Shown: positions 8,306 to 17,067, counted from the first letter of the stretch. The stretch is DNA of 42,767 nucleotides from an uncultured Oscillospiraceae bacterium (GCA_910579155.1 CAJTTS010000020.1:1-42767); one strand, 5' to 3'. The notes: generated from the letters alone by a model not told the origin. Numbers and translations are program-made.

Positions 8306-10067
8306 TGTCTCCATCCTCCTTCATCCAACTCTTGATGAGCAAGGCCGCGACCTCCATATTCTCGTCCACGAAGTCCCGGATACTCTGGCGCAGCTCCATG
8401 CTGCGCTCGGTGTGCAGGTCCATCACGTCGGCGCCGGACATCGGGTTCCCGTCCTCGTCCAGCGGCACCGGAACCTCCACGGGCTGCCCGTCCTCGCCGA
8501 TCACCACGGTGACGGGCTGCCCGTCCGCCCCTATAATCACGGTGGACTGCCCGGGGACAGCGGCGGCCATCATCTCTTCCACGGCCTTCTGTTCCGCCGC
8601 CTGTTTCTTCTTCTTGCTCCGGCGCACCAGCAGGATGACGGTGACCAGAATGATGATAAACAGCGCCAGCCCGCCAATGGCGGCAAAGAACACCCAGGGG
8701 GCGATGCCAACGCTCTCAAGCGTCTCGAGGAAGGTGGGCGGGGCCGGGGTCTCAGGCTCCACGTACCACGGGCCGGTGAGGACGCCTACCTTCTGGCTCA
8801 GGTACTCCCGCTTCTGGATTTCATACTGCTCGGCGGTGAGCTCCGTTATGTCCAGGTCGGGGATGATGCCCAGCGAGGAAGCCACGAAGGAGCGCAGCTC
8901 CTCTGCATCAACAGGTCCGGAGGTGGTGGTGTCCACGGACACGCCCACATAGATGTCCTTGAGGGTGACGCAGTGGATGACCATATAGGTCTGGGTCTTG
9001 GGGTTGTCGTACTCCCGGCTGCCCTCGCCTTTGAGGATGCCCTCCAGGGTGTCCTGAGGCTCGCCAGCCTCCACGTAGTCGGGGATCTCGGCGTTGGTGG
9101 CGGTGCCCACCACGCCGCCCACGGTGGCCTCGTCGCCGTTGAGGAGCTCATAGGCGTAATACTGGTTGGCCAGGATGCCTGCGCCGTTGGTGGAGCCGTC
9201 CTGGGCAAACTCGGGCAGGCGCACGTCGTAATCGTTGACGGTTTTGTCGCCCAGCTCCGTGGTGACATTAACGCTGACGTCGAAATGGTCCTTGCCGAAC
9301 CGGCCCTCCAGCAGCTTCTCCAGCCTGCTGCGGTACTGGTTGCTCAGGTATTGCTCGGTCTGGAGCTTCAGGGCGGTATCATCGGAGGCGTTGCCGCCCT
9401 CCACGCCCACCATGTCGTAGATGTTGCCGTTGGTGTCCTCAATGGACACATTTTCCACAGCTAGGTTGGGCACGCTGTGGGCGATGTAGTTGCGGATGGC
9501 GTTGGCCTGCTCGGCGGTGAGCAGCGTATCGTCCTGCATGGTGAGGAGCACGCCGGCGGTGGCATTCACAACGTTGTTGGTGTCCAGGATGTAGCTCCGG
9601 TCCTCACCGGTCTGGATGTTCACACTGGCATCCCGCACGCCGGGGAAGTGGCGGATGACGGACTCAATCTTCGCTGTCAGGGCGTCCAGCAGGGCCACGT
9701 CCCGGTCCTTCATGGTGGACAGGGCGCTGACCCGCTCAAAGTAGCCGCTGTAAGGGGAGCTAGGGCTGGAATACTGCTCCTGGAGCAGCTTGGCCTTCAG
9801 GCTGGTGGCCTGCGCCTCGGGCACCAGAACGGCACCTGTCCCCTCCACGCGGTAATTGGTGACCCCTTGCGCTTCCAGCCAGGCGGTGACGGTGGCCGTC
9901 TCCTCGCCGGTGGCCCCATCAATGAGGATGGAGTAGGGCCGCGTATTGAAGTAGACCGCTGCGGCAATGGCGAGGACCACCAAGACAGCCAGCACCACTG
10001 CGATCAGTATCTTTATTTTTTTGGAAAGGTTACCAAGGGCTGCCTTCACCTTTTCCCAGTAGCCCAT
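8298..10067 (-). CDS. fliF: Flagellar MS-ring protein FliF
   Basis: FliF forms the membrane MS-ring, the base of the flagellar motor. The 589-residue product has two membrane spans as expected: KILIAVVLAVLVVLAIAAAVYF near residues 20-42 and FFAAIGGLALFIIILVTVILLV around 455-480. Between them lie the ring-building motifs (GATGEETATVTAWLEAQGV; the YSGYFERVSALSTM region; VRDASVNIQTGEDRSY). The C-terminal tail (about residue 560 on; MELRQSIRDFVDENMEVAALLIKSWM) is the FliG-binding segment. I prefer the ATG at 10067, seven bases from AAGGA, over a TTG six codons upstream. It overlaps fliG by eight bases. Confidence 0.94.
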   Translation of the reverse strand: MGYWEKVKAALGNLSKKIKILIAVVLAVLVVLAIAAAVYFNTRPYSILIDGATGEETATVTAWLEAQGVTNYRVEGTGAVLVPEAQATSLKAKLLQEQYSSPSSPYSGYFERVSALSTMKDRDVALLDALTAKIESVIRHFPGVRDASVNIQTGEDRSYILDTNNVVNATAGVLLTMQDDTLLTAEQANAIRNYIAHSVPNLAVENVSIEDTNGNIYDMVGVEGGNASDDTALKLQTEQYLSNQYRSRLEKLLEGRFGKDHFDVSVNVTTELGDKTVNDYDVRLPEFAQDGSTNGAGILANQYYAYELLNGDEATVGGVVGTATNAEIPDYVEAGEPQDTLEGILKGEGSREYDNPKTQTYMVIHCVTLKDIYVGVSVDTTTSGPVDAEELRSFVASSLGIIPDLDITELTAEQYEIQKREYLSQKVGVLTGPWYVEPETPAPPTFLETLESVGIAPWVFFAAIGGLALFIIILVTVILLVRRSKKKKQAAEQKAVEEMMAAAVPGQSTVIIGADGQPVTVVIGEDGQPVEVPVPLDEDGNPMSGADVMDLHTERSMELRQSIRDFVDENMEVAALLIKSWMKEDGDNG

Positions 10068-10132
10068 CAGCTTTTCCTTATTCAAGTGCCATCGACCCCG
10101 CTCTCCGCGTTGCTGCTTCAGTTAATAGCCGG

Positions 10133-10498
10133 CTAGACGCTCATGTTCTTCAGCTCGTTGTAGGCTTCCAGCGCCCTGTTGCGCAGTTGGATCAGCATCT
10201 GCAACGAGATCTCGGCCTTATAGCCGGCGATTCCGAGCTGTGCGGGATTATCCAGTTGGCCGGTGGCCAGCAGGTATTGAGCCTGGGTGAATTCCGCGTC
10301 AGTGTCCTTCACGTTCTGGATCAGGTCGGTGAACAAGGAGCCGAAGGAACTCTCCTTGATCTCGTCCAAGTCGGTGGGGGTGGTCTCCTCCTGGGCGGGC
10401 TGGACGGGGGGGATGATCTTGGGGATGGTGGTGGTGTTGATGCCGGTGATCCCGGCGTTCATGGGGATGCCGGGGATACCTTCAATGGGAGTGCTCAT
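10133..10498 (-). CDS. fliE: Flagellar hook-basal body complex protein FliE
   Basis: FliE joins the MS-ring to the proximal rod. The 121-residue product has a Pro/Thr-rich N-terminus and then the conserved body: SSFGSLFTDLIQNVKDTDAE (about residues 50-70), QAQYLLATGQLDNPAQLGI and AEISLQMLIQLRNRALEAYN close to the C-terminus. That last helix is the hallmark of the family ('k-----l----kv--AYqEI'). It sits between flgC and fliF, the standard flgBC-fliE-fliF-fliG order, with gaps of about 35 and 65 bp. A GAGAGACG-type site precedes the ATG. Confidence 0.93.
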   Translation of the reverse strand: MSTPIEGIPGIPMNAGITGINTTTIPKIIPPVQPAQEETTPTDLDEIKESSFGSLFTDLIQNVKDTDAEFTQAQYLLATGQLDNPAQLGIAGYKAEISLQMLIQLRNRALEAYNELKNMSV

Positions 10499-10533
10499 GG
10501 CGGCGTCTCTCCTTTATGTAATAAGGTTAAGAA

Positions 10534-11007
10534 TTACCTGCCGATCTCCAGGCCGCTGGAGATGACGGTTTTCAGCGTATTGAACGCGGTGACGTTGGAA
10601 GCGAAGGCCCGGGATGCGGCCATGGCGTCGGCGATCTCCTTGACCATGTCCACGTTGGGCATCTCCAAATAGCCGTCCTCGTCGGCGTCGGGGTGGGTGG
10701 GGTCGTAGACGATCTTCATGGGGGACTGGTCCTCCATGATCTCGGTGACCCGCACGCCGCCGGCGTTGGGGAGGACCCCGGTGGCGGTGTTGGGGATGAG
10801 GCCGTTGGCGGCCTTGGCCATGGCGTCGCGGAAGGAGTCCTTTCCGCTGACGGCCTCAAAGACCACCAGCTTCCGGCGGTAGGCGCCCTCGCCGTTCTCC
10901 ACACGGGTGGTCTGAGAGTTGGTGACGTTCTCCGCCACGATATCCAACCGGAGCTGTTGGGCGGTTAAGCCAGAGCCGATGATGTTAATGGAATTCAAAA
11001 AGCCCAT
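10534..11007 (-). CDS. flgC: Flagellar basal-body rod protein FlgC
   Basis: FlgC is a proximal rod subunit exported through the flagellar type III system. The 157-residue protein opens with FLNSINIIGSGLTAQQLRLD and NVTNSQTTRVENGEGAYRRK, the rod-protein motif with its 'a-N-aN--T' pattern, and closes with the coiled C-terminal helix EMPNVDMVKEIADAMAASRA leading to NTLKTVISSGLEIGR. The PDADEDGYLEMPNVD segment is diagnostic for FlgC (the usual form is 'PdAdedGYV-mPNV'). The length is normal. GGAGG lies about ten bases before the ATG. It starts 24 bp after flgB. Confidence 0.95.
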   Translation of the reverse strand: MGFLNSINIIGSGLTAQQLRLDIVAENVTNSQTTRVENGEGAYRRKLVVFEAVSGKDSFRDAMAKAANGLIPNTATGVLPNAGGVRVTEIMEDQSPMKIVYDPTHPDADEDGYLEMPNVDMVKEIADAMAASRAFASNVTAFNTLKTVISSGLEIGR

Positions 11008-11031
11008 GATATGTAACCTCCAGCCAAATAA

Positions 11032-11421
11032 TTATTGACCCTGAATGGCCATGCGCAAAAGCGAGTACTGCTTGGTGATGGCCTGATAGACGTACTGCTG
11101 CTGATAAGCGTTGCGGATCATCTCCGTCATTTGCTCGGTGACGTTGACGCCGTTGTCGTCCATGCGGGTTTGCTCTTGGGGCTCGAAGATATTCAGCTCG
11201 GCGTCCTCCAGAATGTCCCGCACCGCCTTGCCCGCCCCCTGGGGGCGGCTGGCCGCCTGCTCCAGCTTATCCTTGATGGTGTTCTCGAAGGTGACCACCT
11301 TGGTTTTGTAGTTGGGGGTTTCGGCGTTGGCAATGTTGTCAAGGATCGCCGCCTGCTTGGTCCAGAGGAACCCCGCAGATTTCTCCAACAGAAGCTGAGA
11401 GTTGCTCAATAAAAAATCCAT
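11032..11421 (-). CDS. flgB: Flagellar basal-body rod protein FlgB
   Basis: FlgB is the rod subunit closest to the MS-ring, and its gene heads this operon. The 129-residue product starts MDFLLSNSQLLLEKSAGFLW and has the family motif AAILDNIANAETPNYKTKVV (about residues 24-43), followed by a mid-region of variable sequence and the C-terminal DNGVNVTEQMTEMIRNAYQQ, typical of FlgB ('nnV-ie-em--m-en---Y'). I chose the ATG at 11421 because AGGAGG lies seven bases upstream; the frame stays open further up but without a site. Two promoter-like sequences and a structured leader lie upstream. Confidence 0.95.
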   Translation of the reverse strand: MDFLLSNSQLLLEKSAGFLWTKQAAILDNIANAETPNYKTKVVTFENTIKDKLEQAASRPQGAGKAVRDILEDAELNIFEPQEQTRMDDNGVNVTEQMTEMIRNAYQQQYVYQAITKQYSLLRMAIQGQ

Positions 11422-11469
11422 AACCGGCCTCCTAATTCTGCGGGACAAACCCGCCACCATATCATAACT

Positions 11470-11498
11470 ATTATGAAGGACGCAGGGCAAAAATGCAA
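11470..11498 (-). promoter_or_regulatory. Proximal flgB promoter (sigma-A-like)
   Basis: On the minus strand TTGCAT (11493-11498) and CATAAT (11470-11475) are 17 bases apart; transcription would start about 40 bases before the flgB ATG. The -10 box is one base from consensus and the -35 is weaker. No sigma-28 type GCCGATAA box was seen. Confidence 0.5.
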
Positions 11499-11544
11499 CC
11501 CCTAAAATCAATCCAATAAATGGAAGTTACTTTCGGGTGTAAGA

Positions 11545-11655
11545 CAAAAAATACAACAAGCCCCCCTGATCAAGCCATGGAGGACAGGCTTCGGGGAGCG
11601 AGCTATCAATCCGGTAAAAGGGCAGCTTCCCCCCTACCATCGTGCGACCATATCG
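11545..11655 (-). ncRNA. Candidate structured leader or small RNA upstream of flgB
   Basis: Downstream of a consensus -10 box the minus-strand transcript would fold into a 10-bp hairpin (plus-strand 11613-11638, GGTAAAAGGG against CCCCCCTACC, using G-U pairs on the RNA). It then has a second, two-part hairpin (GCTCCCC and AAGCC with their complements, 11560-11599) followed by a TTGTTGTATTTTTT tract (to 11546). This is promoter, structured region, then intrinsic terminator. The G-run of the first hairpin could also pair with the CUCCCC of the terminator stem, which would allow a two-state attenuator. I do not recognise a known riboswitch class; the c-di-GMP-I conserved core is absent. Confidence 0.45.
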
Positions 11656-11661
11656 ATTCGT

Positions 11662-11690
11662 ATTATAGCACGGGCCTTCAGAAAGTACAA
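11662..11690 (-). promoter_or_regulatory. Distal promoter before the flgB leader
   Basis: Minus strand TTGTAC (11685-11690), 17-base spacer, perfect TATAAT (11662-11667), preceded by an A-rich stretch (11691-11735) that could act as an UP element. It would start the structured leader near 11655. Confidence 0.65.
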
Positions 11691-11851
11691 GTTTTTTTCT
11701 TCACTTTCTTTATTTTGAGTCTTTCTGCATTTAATTCTTGACATTTTCTTGCTTTCTTTAGATAAAGTGAACGAAAGTGCGGCTATTAGAAGCCGGAAAT
11801 TTGGAGAAAAAGATGGAGCAGCCGCATGATTCCGCCCGCTCACGGGATCAA

Positions 11852-11877
11852 ACGCGGGCCCCGATTGGGGCCCGCGT
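11852..11877 (-). terminator. Terminator-like hairpin after the hybrid kinase gene
   Basis: A perfect 11-bp stem (ACGCGGGCCCC and its complement) with a GATT loop lies two bases beyond the kinase stop codon. Only a weak T-tract (GTTTGATC) follows on the minus strand. Confidence 0.6.
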
Positions 11878-11878
11878 C

Positions 11879-14470
11879 TTAGGGGATGAATTTCGCCAGC
11901 AGCCGCATGACCTCCCGCACGTCGATGGGCTTGGCCACATGGGCGTTCATGCCACAATCCAGGCTGCGCTTCACGTCCTCGGCAAAGGCGTCGGCGGTCA
12001 TGGCAATGATAGGCAGGTTTTTGTCCTTCCGGTCCAGGGCGCGGATGATCTGAGTGGCCTCGTATCCGCCCATGACGGGCATTCGGATATCCATAAGTAC
12101 CGCATCGTAATACCCCGGCGGAGATTTTTGGAACATCTCTACGCACATCTGGCCGTTTTCCGCCCAGTCCAGCTCCAGGCCTTCCTCGCCCAACAGCTCG
12201 GAGGCGATCTCCCAGTTGAGCTCGTTGTCCTCCGCCAGCAGAATACGCTTGCCGCTCAGGTCCCGGCGGGCCTCCGCCTGGGCGGTTTGCTCCGTCTCCT
12301 GGTCGATGTCCGCGAATTGCCGCAGGCTATTGAAGAGCGTGGAGCGGAACAGGGGCTTGGAAATGAAGCCGTTGATGCCGGCGGACTTGGCGTCGTGCTC
12401 GATCTCCCCCCAGTCGTAAGCGGAGATGAGCAGGATGGGGACGTTGTCCCCCAGCTCCTCCCGAATGCGCCTGGCGGTGGCGATGCCGTCCATGCCGGGC
12501 AGCTTCCAATCCAACAGGATGATATGGTAATCGTCCCCCCGGCGGTGACGCTTTGTCACCATATCCAGGGCGCTTTCGCCGTCCAGGGTCCAATCGGCGT
12601 TGATGCCGATGGAGGCCAGCGAGGCTACGGTGGATTCACACAACTGCTGGTCGTCGTCCACCACCAGCATGTCCCAACTGGGGAGGATCATATCCTCCTC
12701 AGTGGCCACGGCCTTCTCCAGATCCAAGGTGATGGTGAACTCGCTCCCCTGGCCTGGCTGGCTGTTTACGTGGACGGCGCCGCCCATGGCGTCCACCACA
12801 ATGTACTTGGTGATGGCCATGCCCAGGCCAGTGCCCTCGGTGCGGTGGACACGCTGGTTGTCCTCCCGGGCAAAGGAATCAAAGATGTGCTGTTGGAACT
12901 CCTCGGACATGCCGATGCCGTTGTCCCTCACCTGAATGTGGATGCGCACATAGTCCTCGCCCTTGGGGGAGTCCTCTTCATACAGGGCCATGTGGATCTG
13001 CCCGGCCTCGGGGGTAAACTTGATGGCGTTGGACAGCAGGTTGATGAGCACTTGGTTAAGGCGGACGCTGTCGCAAACCACGTTTTCGGTGCAGATGTCG
13101 TGGATGAACACGTCGAACTGCTGCCGCTTGGCGCGAACCTGGGGCTGGCAGATGGAGACGATGCCGTCCACCACCTCCCGCAGGGACACCTGGTCCATGC
13201 TCAGCGTCATTTTGCCGCTCTCGATCTTGGACATGTCCAATACATCGTTAATAAGGCCCAACAGGTGCTTACTGGACAGGGTGATCTTTTTCAGGCAATT
13301 CTGCACCTGCTGGGGGTCGTCGATGTTGGCGGTGGCGATGGCGGTCATGCCCACGATGGCGTTCATAGGGGTGCGGATATCGTGGCTCATGTTGGATAAG
13401 AACTCGCTCTTGGCCTGGTTGGCGTGCTCGGCCTCCTTACGGGCCAGCTCCGCAGCCTCCCGGGCCTCCTCCGCGGATTCCCGGGCCTCCACCACCTCCC
13501 GCAACTGCCGCCGGGTGAGCCCGTAATATTTATAAAACACCAGCAGCAGGGCGGACAGGATGATGGAGCCGCTGAAAATGGTCAGCGTCCCCCACTCGCT
13601 TGTGAAGCTGGTAACCACGTCGTCCATGGCGCCGTAGGGCATGAAGGTAATCAGGCACCACTCGGAGTAGGGCAGATTGGTGCAGTACAGGTGGTGCCGT
13701 TTGCCGTTCATGGTGAACTCGTTGGAATAGTCCTCGTTCTTGACCATGGCGGCTTCCAGCTCCTCGATGTATTGCTCCGGGTCCATGCCGTTGACGTCCT
13801 CATAGATGGCGCGGGCCCGCTCAAAATAGCTGGAGCGGAAAGCGTCGAAGCTGCGGATGACGAAGGTGCCGTCCCGCCGGATGATAAAGGAGTACATCTG
13901 CTCGTCGTTCTCGTCCAGAGACAGGTTGTCGCTGATGTAGGTCACCGGCAGGGCGGCTACCAGGGCCGCGCAGGGGTACTCGTGGGTGAGAGAGTGGGAC
14001 GCGGGAACCCCCAGCAGGATCACCTTCTCCCCTGCCCCGTTGGTGCCGATGGCCACCTTCTTCTCCCCCTGGCTCAGGGCGGTGAGAAAGGGAACCGGGT
14101 CGATGACCGTCAGGGAGGAGCCGTACAGCATTTCAAAGCTTCCGTCGGTCTTATAGATGGCCAGATAGGGAAAATCCCGGGCCATGGCGTCGTCGATCAA
14201 CTCGCCCCGGGCGGCCTGGTCCGTATGGATATCATCGTCGGAGACGGAGGCCACCAGCGTTTCGAGCTGGTCCAGGCGCAGTTTCATAATGTTTTCGAAG
14301 TGGAAGGCGGTCTGCTGGCTCACGCCGGACATATAGAGCGTGCCGACCTGGTTGATGGCGGCGGAGCTTTGAGCGCTCATATGGACCGCGAAGAAGGTAA
14401 AAACACACACACACAGCAACGCTACCCCCACCAGGCTGATGAAAAGGAAGCGGGTGGTTCTGTTTTTCAT
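11879..14470 (-). CDS. Hybrid sensor histidine kinase with two receiver domains
   Basis: This 863-residue membrane kinase has an N-terminal span (about 8-29), an extracytoplasmic sensor of about 260 residues with a Cache-like pattern (FPYLAIYKTDGSFEMLYG), and a second span (about 297-315). It continues with an Ala/Glu coiled coil, HisKA with the H-box MSHDIRTPMNAI (His363), and an HATPase domain (N-box near 472-485, GTGLGMAITKYIV near 547). Two receivers follow: Asp654 in LLDWKLPGMDG and Asp794 in VLMDIRMPVMGG. It is the last gene of a three-gene operon, its ATG overlapping the HPt stop by four bases. A sensor-kinase-receiver protein plus a free HPt and a receiver output protein implies a multistep phosphorelay. 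The ligand is unknown. Confidence 0.93.
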   Translation of the reverse strand: MKNRTTRFLFISLVGVALLCVCVFTFFAVHMSAQSSAAINQVGTLYMSGVSQQTAFHFENIMKLRLDQLETLVASVSDDDIHTDQAARGELIDDAMARDFPYLAIYKTDGSFEMLYGSSLTVIDPVPFLTALSQGEKKVAIGTNGAGEKVILLGVPASHSLTHEYPCAALVAALPVTYISDNLSLDENDEQMYSFIIRRDGTFVIRSFDAFRSSYFERARAIYEDVNGMDPEQYIEELEAAMVKNEDYSNEFTMNGKRHHLYCTNLPYSEWCLITFMPYGAMDDVVTSFTSEWGTLTIFSGSIILSALLLVFYKYYGLTRRQLREVVEARESAEEAREAAELARKEAEHANQAKSEFLSNMSHDIRTPMNAIVGMTAIATANIDDPQQVQNCLKKITLSSKHLLGLINDVLDMSKIESGKMTLSMDQVSLREVVDGIVSICQPQVRAKRQQFDVFIHDICTENVVCDSVRLNQVLINLLSNAIKFTPEAGQIHMALYEEDSPKGEDYVRIHIQVRDNGIGMSEEFQQHIFDSFAREDNQRVHRTEGTGLGMAITKYIVVDAMGGAVHVNSQPGQGSEFTITLDLEKAVATEEDMILPSWDMLVVDDDQQLCESTVASLASIGINADWTLDGESALDMVTKRHRRGDDYHIILLDWKLPGMDGIATARRIREELGDNVPILLISAYDWGEIEHDAKSAGINGFISKPLFRSTLFNSLRQFADIDQETEQTAQAEARRDLSGKRILLAEDNELNWEIASELLGEEGLELDWAENGQMCVEMFQKSPPGYYDAVLMDIRMPVMGGYEATQIIRALDRKDKNLPIIAMTADAFAEDVKRSLDCGMNAHVAKPIDVREVMRLLAKFIP

Positions 14471-14835
14471 CCTGTGGCACCTTCCTGGAAGGCCCGTATG
14501 GCCCGTATCGTGTTCTGATAATGCTCATCAACCTGCCGGATGAGCTCCTCCTCGCCGGGCTGGGGGGGCTTGCCGTCCCGCAACGACTCGGTGAGCTTCT
14601 CGCTGGACGCCAGCAGGGTGTTAAAGGCCAGGTTGGCGCACACGCCTTTGATGGTGTGGGCAGCACGGAAGGCCTCGTTCCGGTCGCCCGCCGCCAGAGA
14701 GTCCTGGAGCAGCCGGTAGCTGCCGTCCTCCAGAAACTTCAGCACAAATTTCTGCACCAGCCGCTCGCTGCGCAGGCGGCCCATCGCCTCGTCATAGTCT
14801 CCGCCCAGAGCGGCATAACATTCCTTCAGCGTCAT
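14467..14835 (-). CDS. Histidine phosphotransfer (HPt) protein
   Basis: HPt proteins carry phosphate between the receiver of a hybrid kinase and a response regulator. This 122-residue protein is all-helical in appearance and contains the HPt signature AFRAAHTIKGVCANLAFNTL (phospho-accepting His near residue 60), followed by a helix with LLASSEKLTESLRDG. There is no other domain and no signal peptide. Its ATG overlaps the stop of the upstream HD-GYP/GGDEF regulator (ATGA) and its own TGA overlaps the kinase ATG, so all three should be made together. The most likely role is relay between the kinase and the regulator of this operon. Confidence 0.9.
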   Translation of the reverse strand: MTLKECYAALGGDYDEAMGRLRSERLVQKFVLKFLEDGSYRLLQDSLAAGDRNEAFRAAHTIKGVCANLAFNTLLASSEKLTESLRDGKPPQPGEEELIRQVDEHYQNTIRAIRAFQEGATG

Positions 14836-16943
14836 GACTGTTTCCCCTCCTTATCTGCCGCCTTCCCGGCGGCGCTCTCCCCGTCGATGGGGGATACCGC
14901 CGAGAGGTCCTCGCCCACATGGGCGTGAACTTCGTGGTAATAGCTGTAATAGCCCTTGCCGCTGTTTTTCACCACATAGAGCGCCTCGTCCGCACAGCGG
15001 AACAGGGTTTCGTAGTCGGCCTCCACCAGCTCGGTGCTGGCCACGCCCATGCTCACCGAAATCTTGAAATCCTCGTATACGCCGCCGTTCACCCGGTTGT
15101 AGATACCCTCAATGGTGGACTCCAGGTCCTCCTTGTACTCCAGGAAGATCAGGAACTCGTCCCCGCCCACCCGGGCGGCGATATCGCCGCCGCGGATGCT
15201 GTGCCGCATCCGTTCGGCCAAAAACTTCAACACTTGGTCGCCGAACATGTGGCCGTAGGTGTCATTGGCGGACTTGAAGTAATCCAGGTCCAGAATGGCC
15301 AAGGCGTAGTGGCCGTCCGGCCGGTCCTCCAGCCGCGCCATAATGCGCATTTTGGCGTAAGCCCGGTTGAGCAGGCCGGTGAGGGCGTCATGGGAGGCCT
15401 CGCGCTCCAGATTTTCCAACCGGAGGCGGGAGGAGTGGATATCCATGGCCTTGCCGATACAGCCGGTGTACCGGGGGGGCTCCTCAGAGGACCAGGAGGC
15501 CCGTGCGATGATCCGGTGCCACCGCTCCTCCCCCCCCACATGGAGCTTACAGTCATAGGTCACCACGGGGTTGCCGGGAGTGGTGGTGTGGAGGGCGTCG
15601 GCCATGTTATCCCGGTCGCGCGTGTCCACAATGGCCTGGGCCTGTGGGTCCTGGAAGGGGTCTATGACGATCTCGGGCAGACCCAGCTTTTCCGCGCCCC
15701 AGGAGGTAAGGGCCAGGGCGGGCGGCGTGACGGTGTACTCGAATTGGATTTCCTTGGTGAGGGAGGCGAAGAAGCTGTACTTCATCCGCTCGTGCTCCAA
15801 CAGCTCCAGGGTCCGTTCGGAGGCGGTGAGCTCTTCGTGCTTGTGCAGCTCCCGGGCGATGTTTTGCATTTCCCGGCGGTTGCGGCTCTGTACGTTGTCC
15901 TGGGCCAGCTCCGCCTGGATGCTGTCGGCGCAGTCCCGCAAACAGTCCATCACCAGGGGGTTGAAGGTGCCGCACTCCCCGTTAAGGATCATCCGGATGG
16001 CCTGGTCATGGGTGAAAGCGGGCTTATACACTCGCTCGGAGGTCAGCGCGTCGTAGACGTCGGCCAGCGCCACCATCTGGGCGGAGATGGGGATTTCGTC
16101 TCCCTTCAGCCCATCGGGGTAGCCCCGGCCGTCCCACCGCTCATGGTGCCAGCGGCAGATCTGGTACGCGGCCTTCACCAGCGGCTCGTCCTGATAGAAG
16201 GGCAGGGCCTCCAGCATCTCCGCGCCCACCATGGAGTGGGTCTTCATGATGGCGAACTCCTCGTCGGTGAACCGCCCCGGCTTATTGAGAATCTTCTCCG
16301 GGATGGCGATCTTGCCGATGTCGTGGAGGGCGGAGGCGGTGCTGATGACGGAGATGTCCGTCTGGGTCAAGCGGTATTTGTCGGTGTGCTGGACCAGGGT
16401 CTTGAGCATGATCTCGGTGAGCGCATGTACATGGCGGACATGGAGGCCACTCTCTCCGTTGCGGAACTCCACGATGTGGCTGAGTATATCGATCATCAGG
16501 CTGCTGCGGTGCTCGTTTTCGTAAATCTGCTCGGCCACCATGCCGACCAGCTTCTTCTGCTTGGCGTACAGCAGGATGGTGTTCACCACCCGGCGGTGGA
16601 CGATGAGCGCGTCGAAGGGCCGACTGATGAAGTCGGTGATACCCAGCTCGAAGGCCCGCTCGATGTGATTGGACCCCCGCTCCGCCGAAATCATAATCAC
16701 CGGAACGTCCTCGATCCAGTGGTACTTATTCATCGCGTTCAGCACGCCGAAACCGTCCATCTCCGGCATGACGATATCCAGCAGCACCAGCGAGATCTCC
16801 GGGCCATACTTTTGCAGCATGGCCACGCCCTCTTTGCCGTTTTCGGCCTCGATGATATCAAACTCACTACCCAGCATATCCGCCAGGATGGCGCGGTTCA
16901 TCTCCGAGTCATCCACAATGAGTATCGTTTGTTTGGCAGCCAT
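14832..16943 (-). CDS. Response regulator with HD-GYP and GGDEF domains (cyclic-di-GMP turnover)
   Basis: The 703-residue product has four parts. A receiver (1-125) has phospho-acceptor Asp56 in LVLLDIVMPEMDG. An HD-GYP phosphodiesterase domain (about 145-340) has HDIGK at 207-211 and the HHERWDGRGYP motif at 266-276. A PAS-like linker (about 400-500) follows. A GGDEF diguanylate cyclase (about 515-670) has an intact GGDEF at 593-597 and an inhibitory I-site RGGD at 584-587, exactly five residues before it. Both catalytic motifs look competent, so the protein may both make and degrade cyclic-di-GMP under receiver control. The ATG at 16943 is chosen by domain start; an in-frame TTG at 16952 sits better (ten bases) behind AAAGGAGG. 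It is first in the operon with the HPt and kinase genes. Confidence 0.92.
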   Translation of the reverse strand: MAAKQTILIVDDSEMNRAILADMLGSEFDIIEAENGKEGVAMLQKYGPEISLVLLDIVMPEMDGFGVLNAMNKYHWIEDVPVIMISAERGSNHIERAFELGITDFISRPFDALIVHRRVVNTILLYAKQKKLVGMVAEQIYENEHRSSLMIDILSHIVEFRNGESGLHVRHVHALTEIMLKTLVQHTDKYRLTQTDISVISTASALHDIGKIAIPEKILNKPGRFTDEEFAIMKTHSMVGAEMLEALPFYQDEPLVKAAYQICRWHHERWDGRGYPDGLKGDEIPISAQMVALADVYDALTSERVYKPAFTHDQAIRMILNGECGTFNPLVMDCLRDCADSIQAELAQDNVQSRNRREMQNIARELHKHEELTASERTLELLEHERMKYSFFASLTKEIQFEYTVTPPALALTSWGAEKLGLPEIVIDPFQDPQAQAIVDTRDRDNMADALHTTTPGNPVVTYDCKLHVGGEERWHRIIARASWSSEEPPRYTGCIGKAMDIHSSRLRLENLEREASHDALTGLLNRAYAKMRIMARLEDRPDGHYALAILDLDYFKSANDTYGHMFGDQVLKFLAERMRHSIRGGDIAARVGGDEFLIFLEYKEDLESTIEGIYNRVNGGVYEDFKISVSMGVASTELVEADYETLFRCADEALYVVKNSGKGYYSYYHEVHAHVGEDLSAVSPIDGESAAGKAADKEGKQS

Positions 16944-17067
16944 TCTCTCCAAGGCAATCCAGCCCTCCTTTATGAGCGTAGCTGTGAACCTGGAGCCTGG
17001 CGGCTCCGGGTTAAGCCCTCCCCACCCCATTCCCCGCGGCGGGGTATAAGTCCTCACAGTACCGATC

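Noticed and set aside
11545..11655. c-di-GMP-I (GEMM) riboswitch before flgB, as in C. difficile
   Set aside because: The conserved GACGCAAAGC-like core and the GGGUUACC-type closing segment are not present on either strand. I keep the region only as an unclassified structured leader.
11738..11766. Plus-strand TTGACA-N17-GATAAA promoter pointing at the kinase 3' end
   Set aside because: The -10 match is poor and the only product would be a roughly 100-base antisense RNA ending at the 11852-11877 hairpin; possible but not supported enough to list.
11421..11880. Invertible flagellar switch before flgB
   Set aside because: No pair of inverted repeats of about 20 bp flanking a promoter-sized segment was found, and no recombinase gene is nearby.
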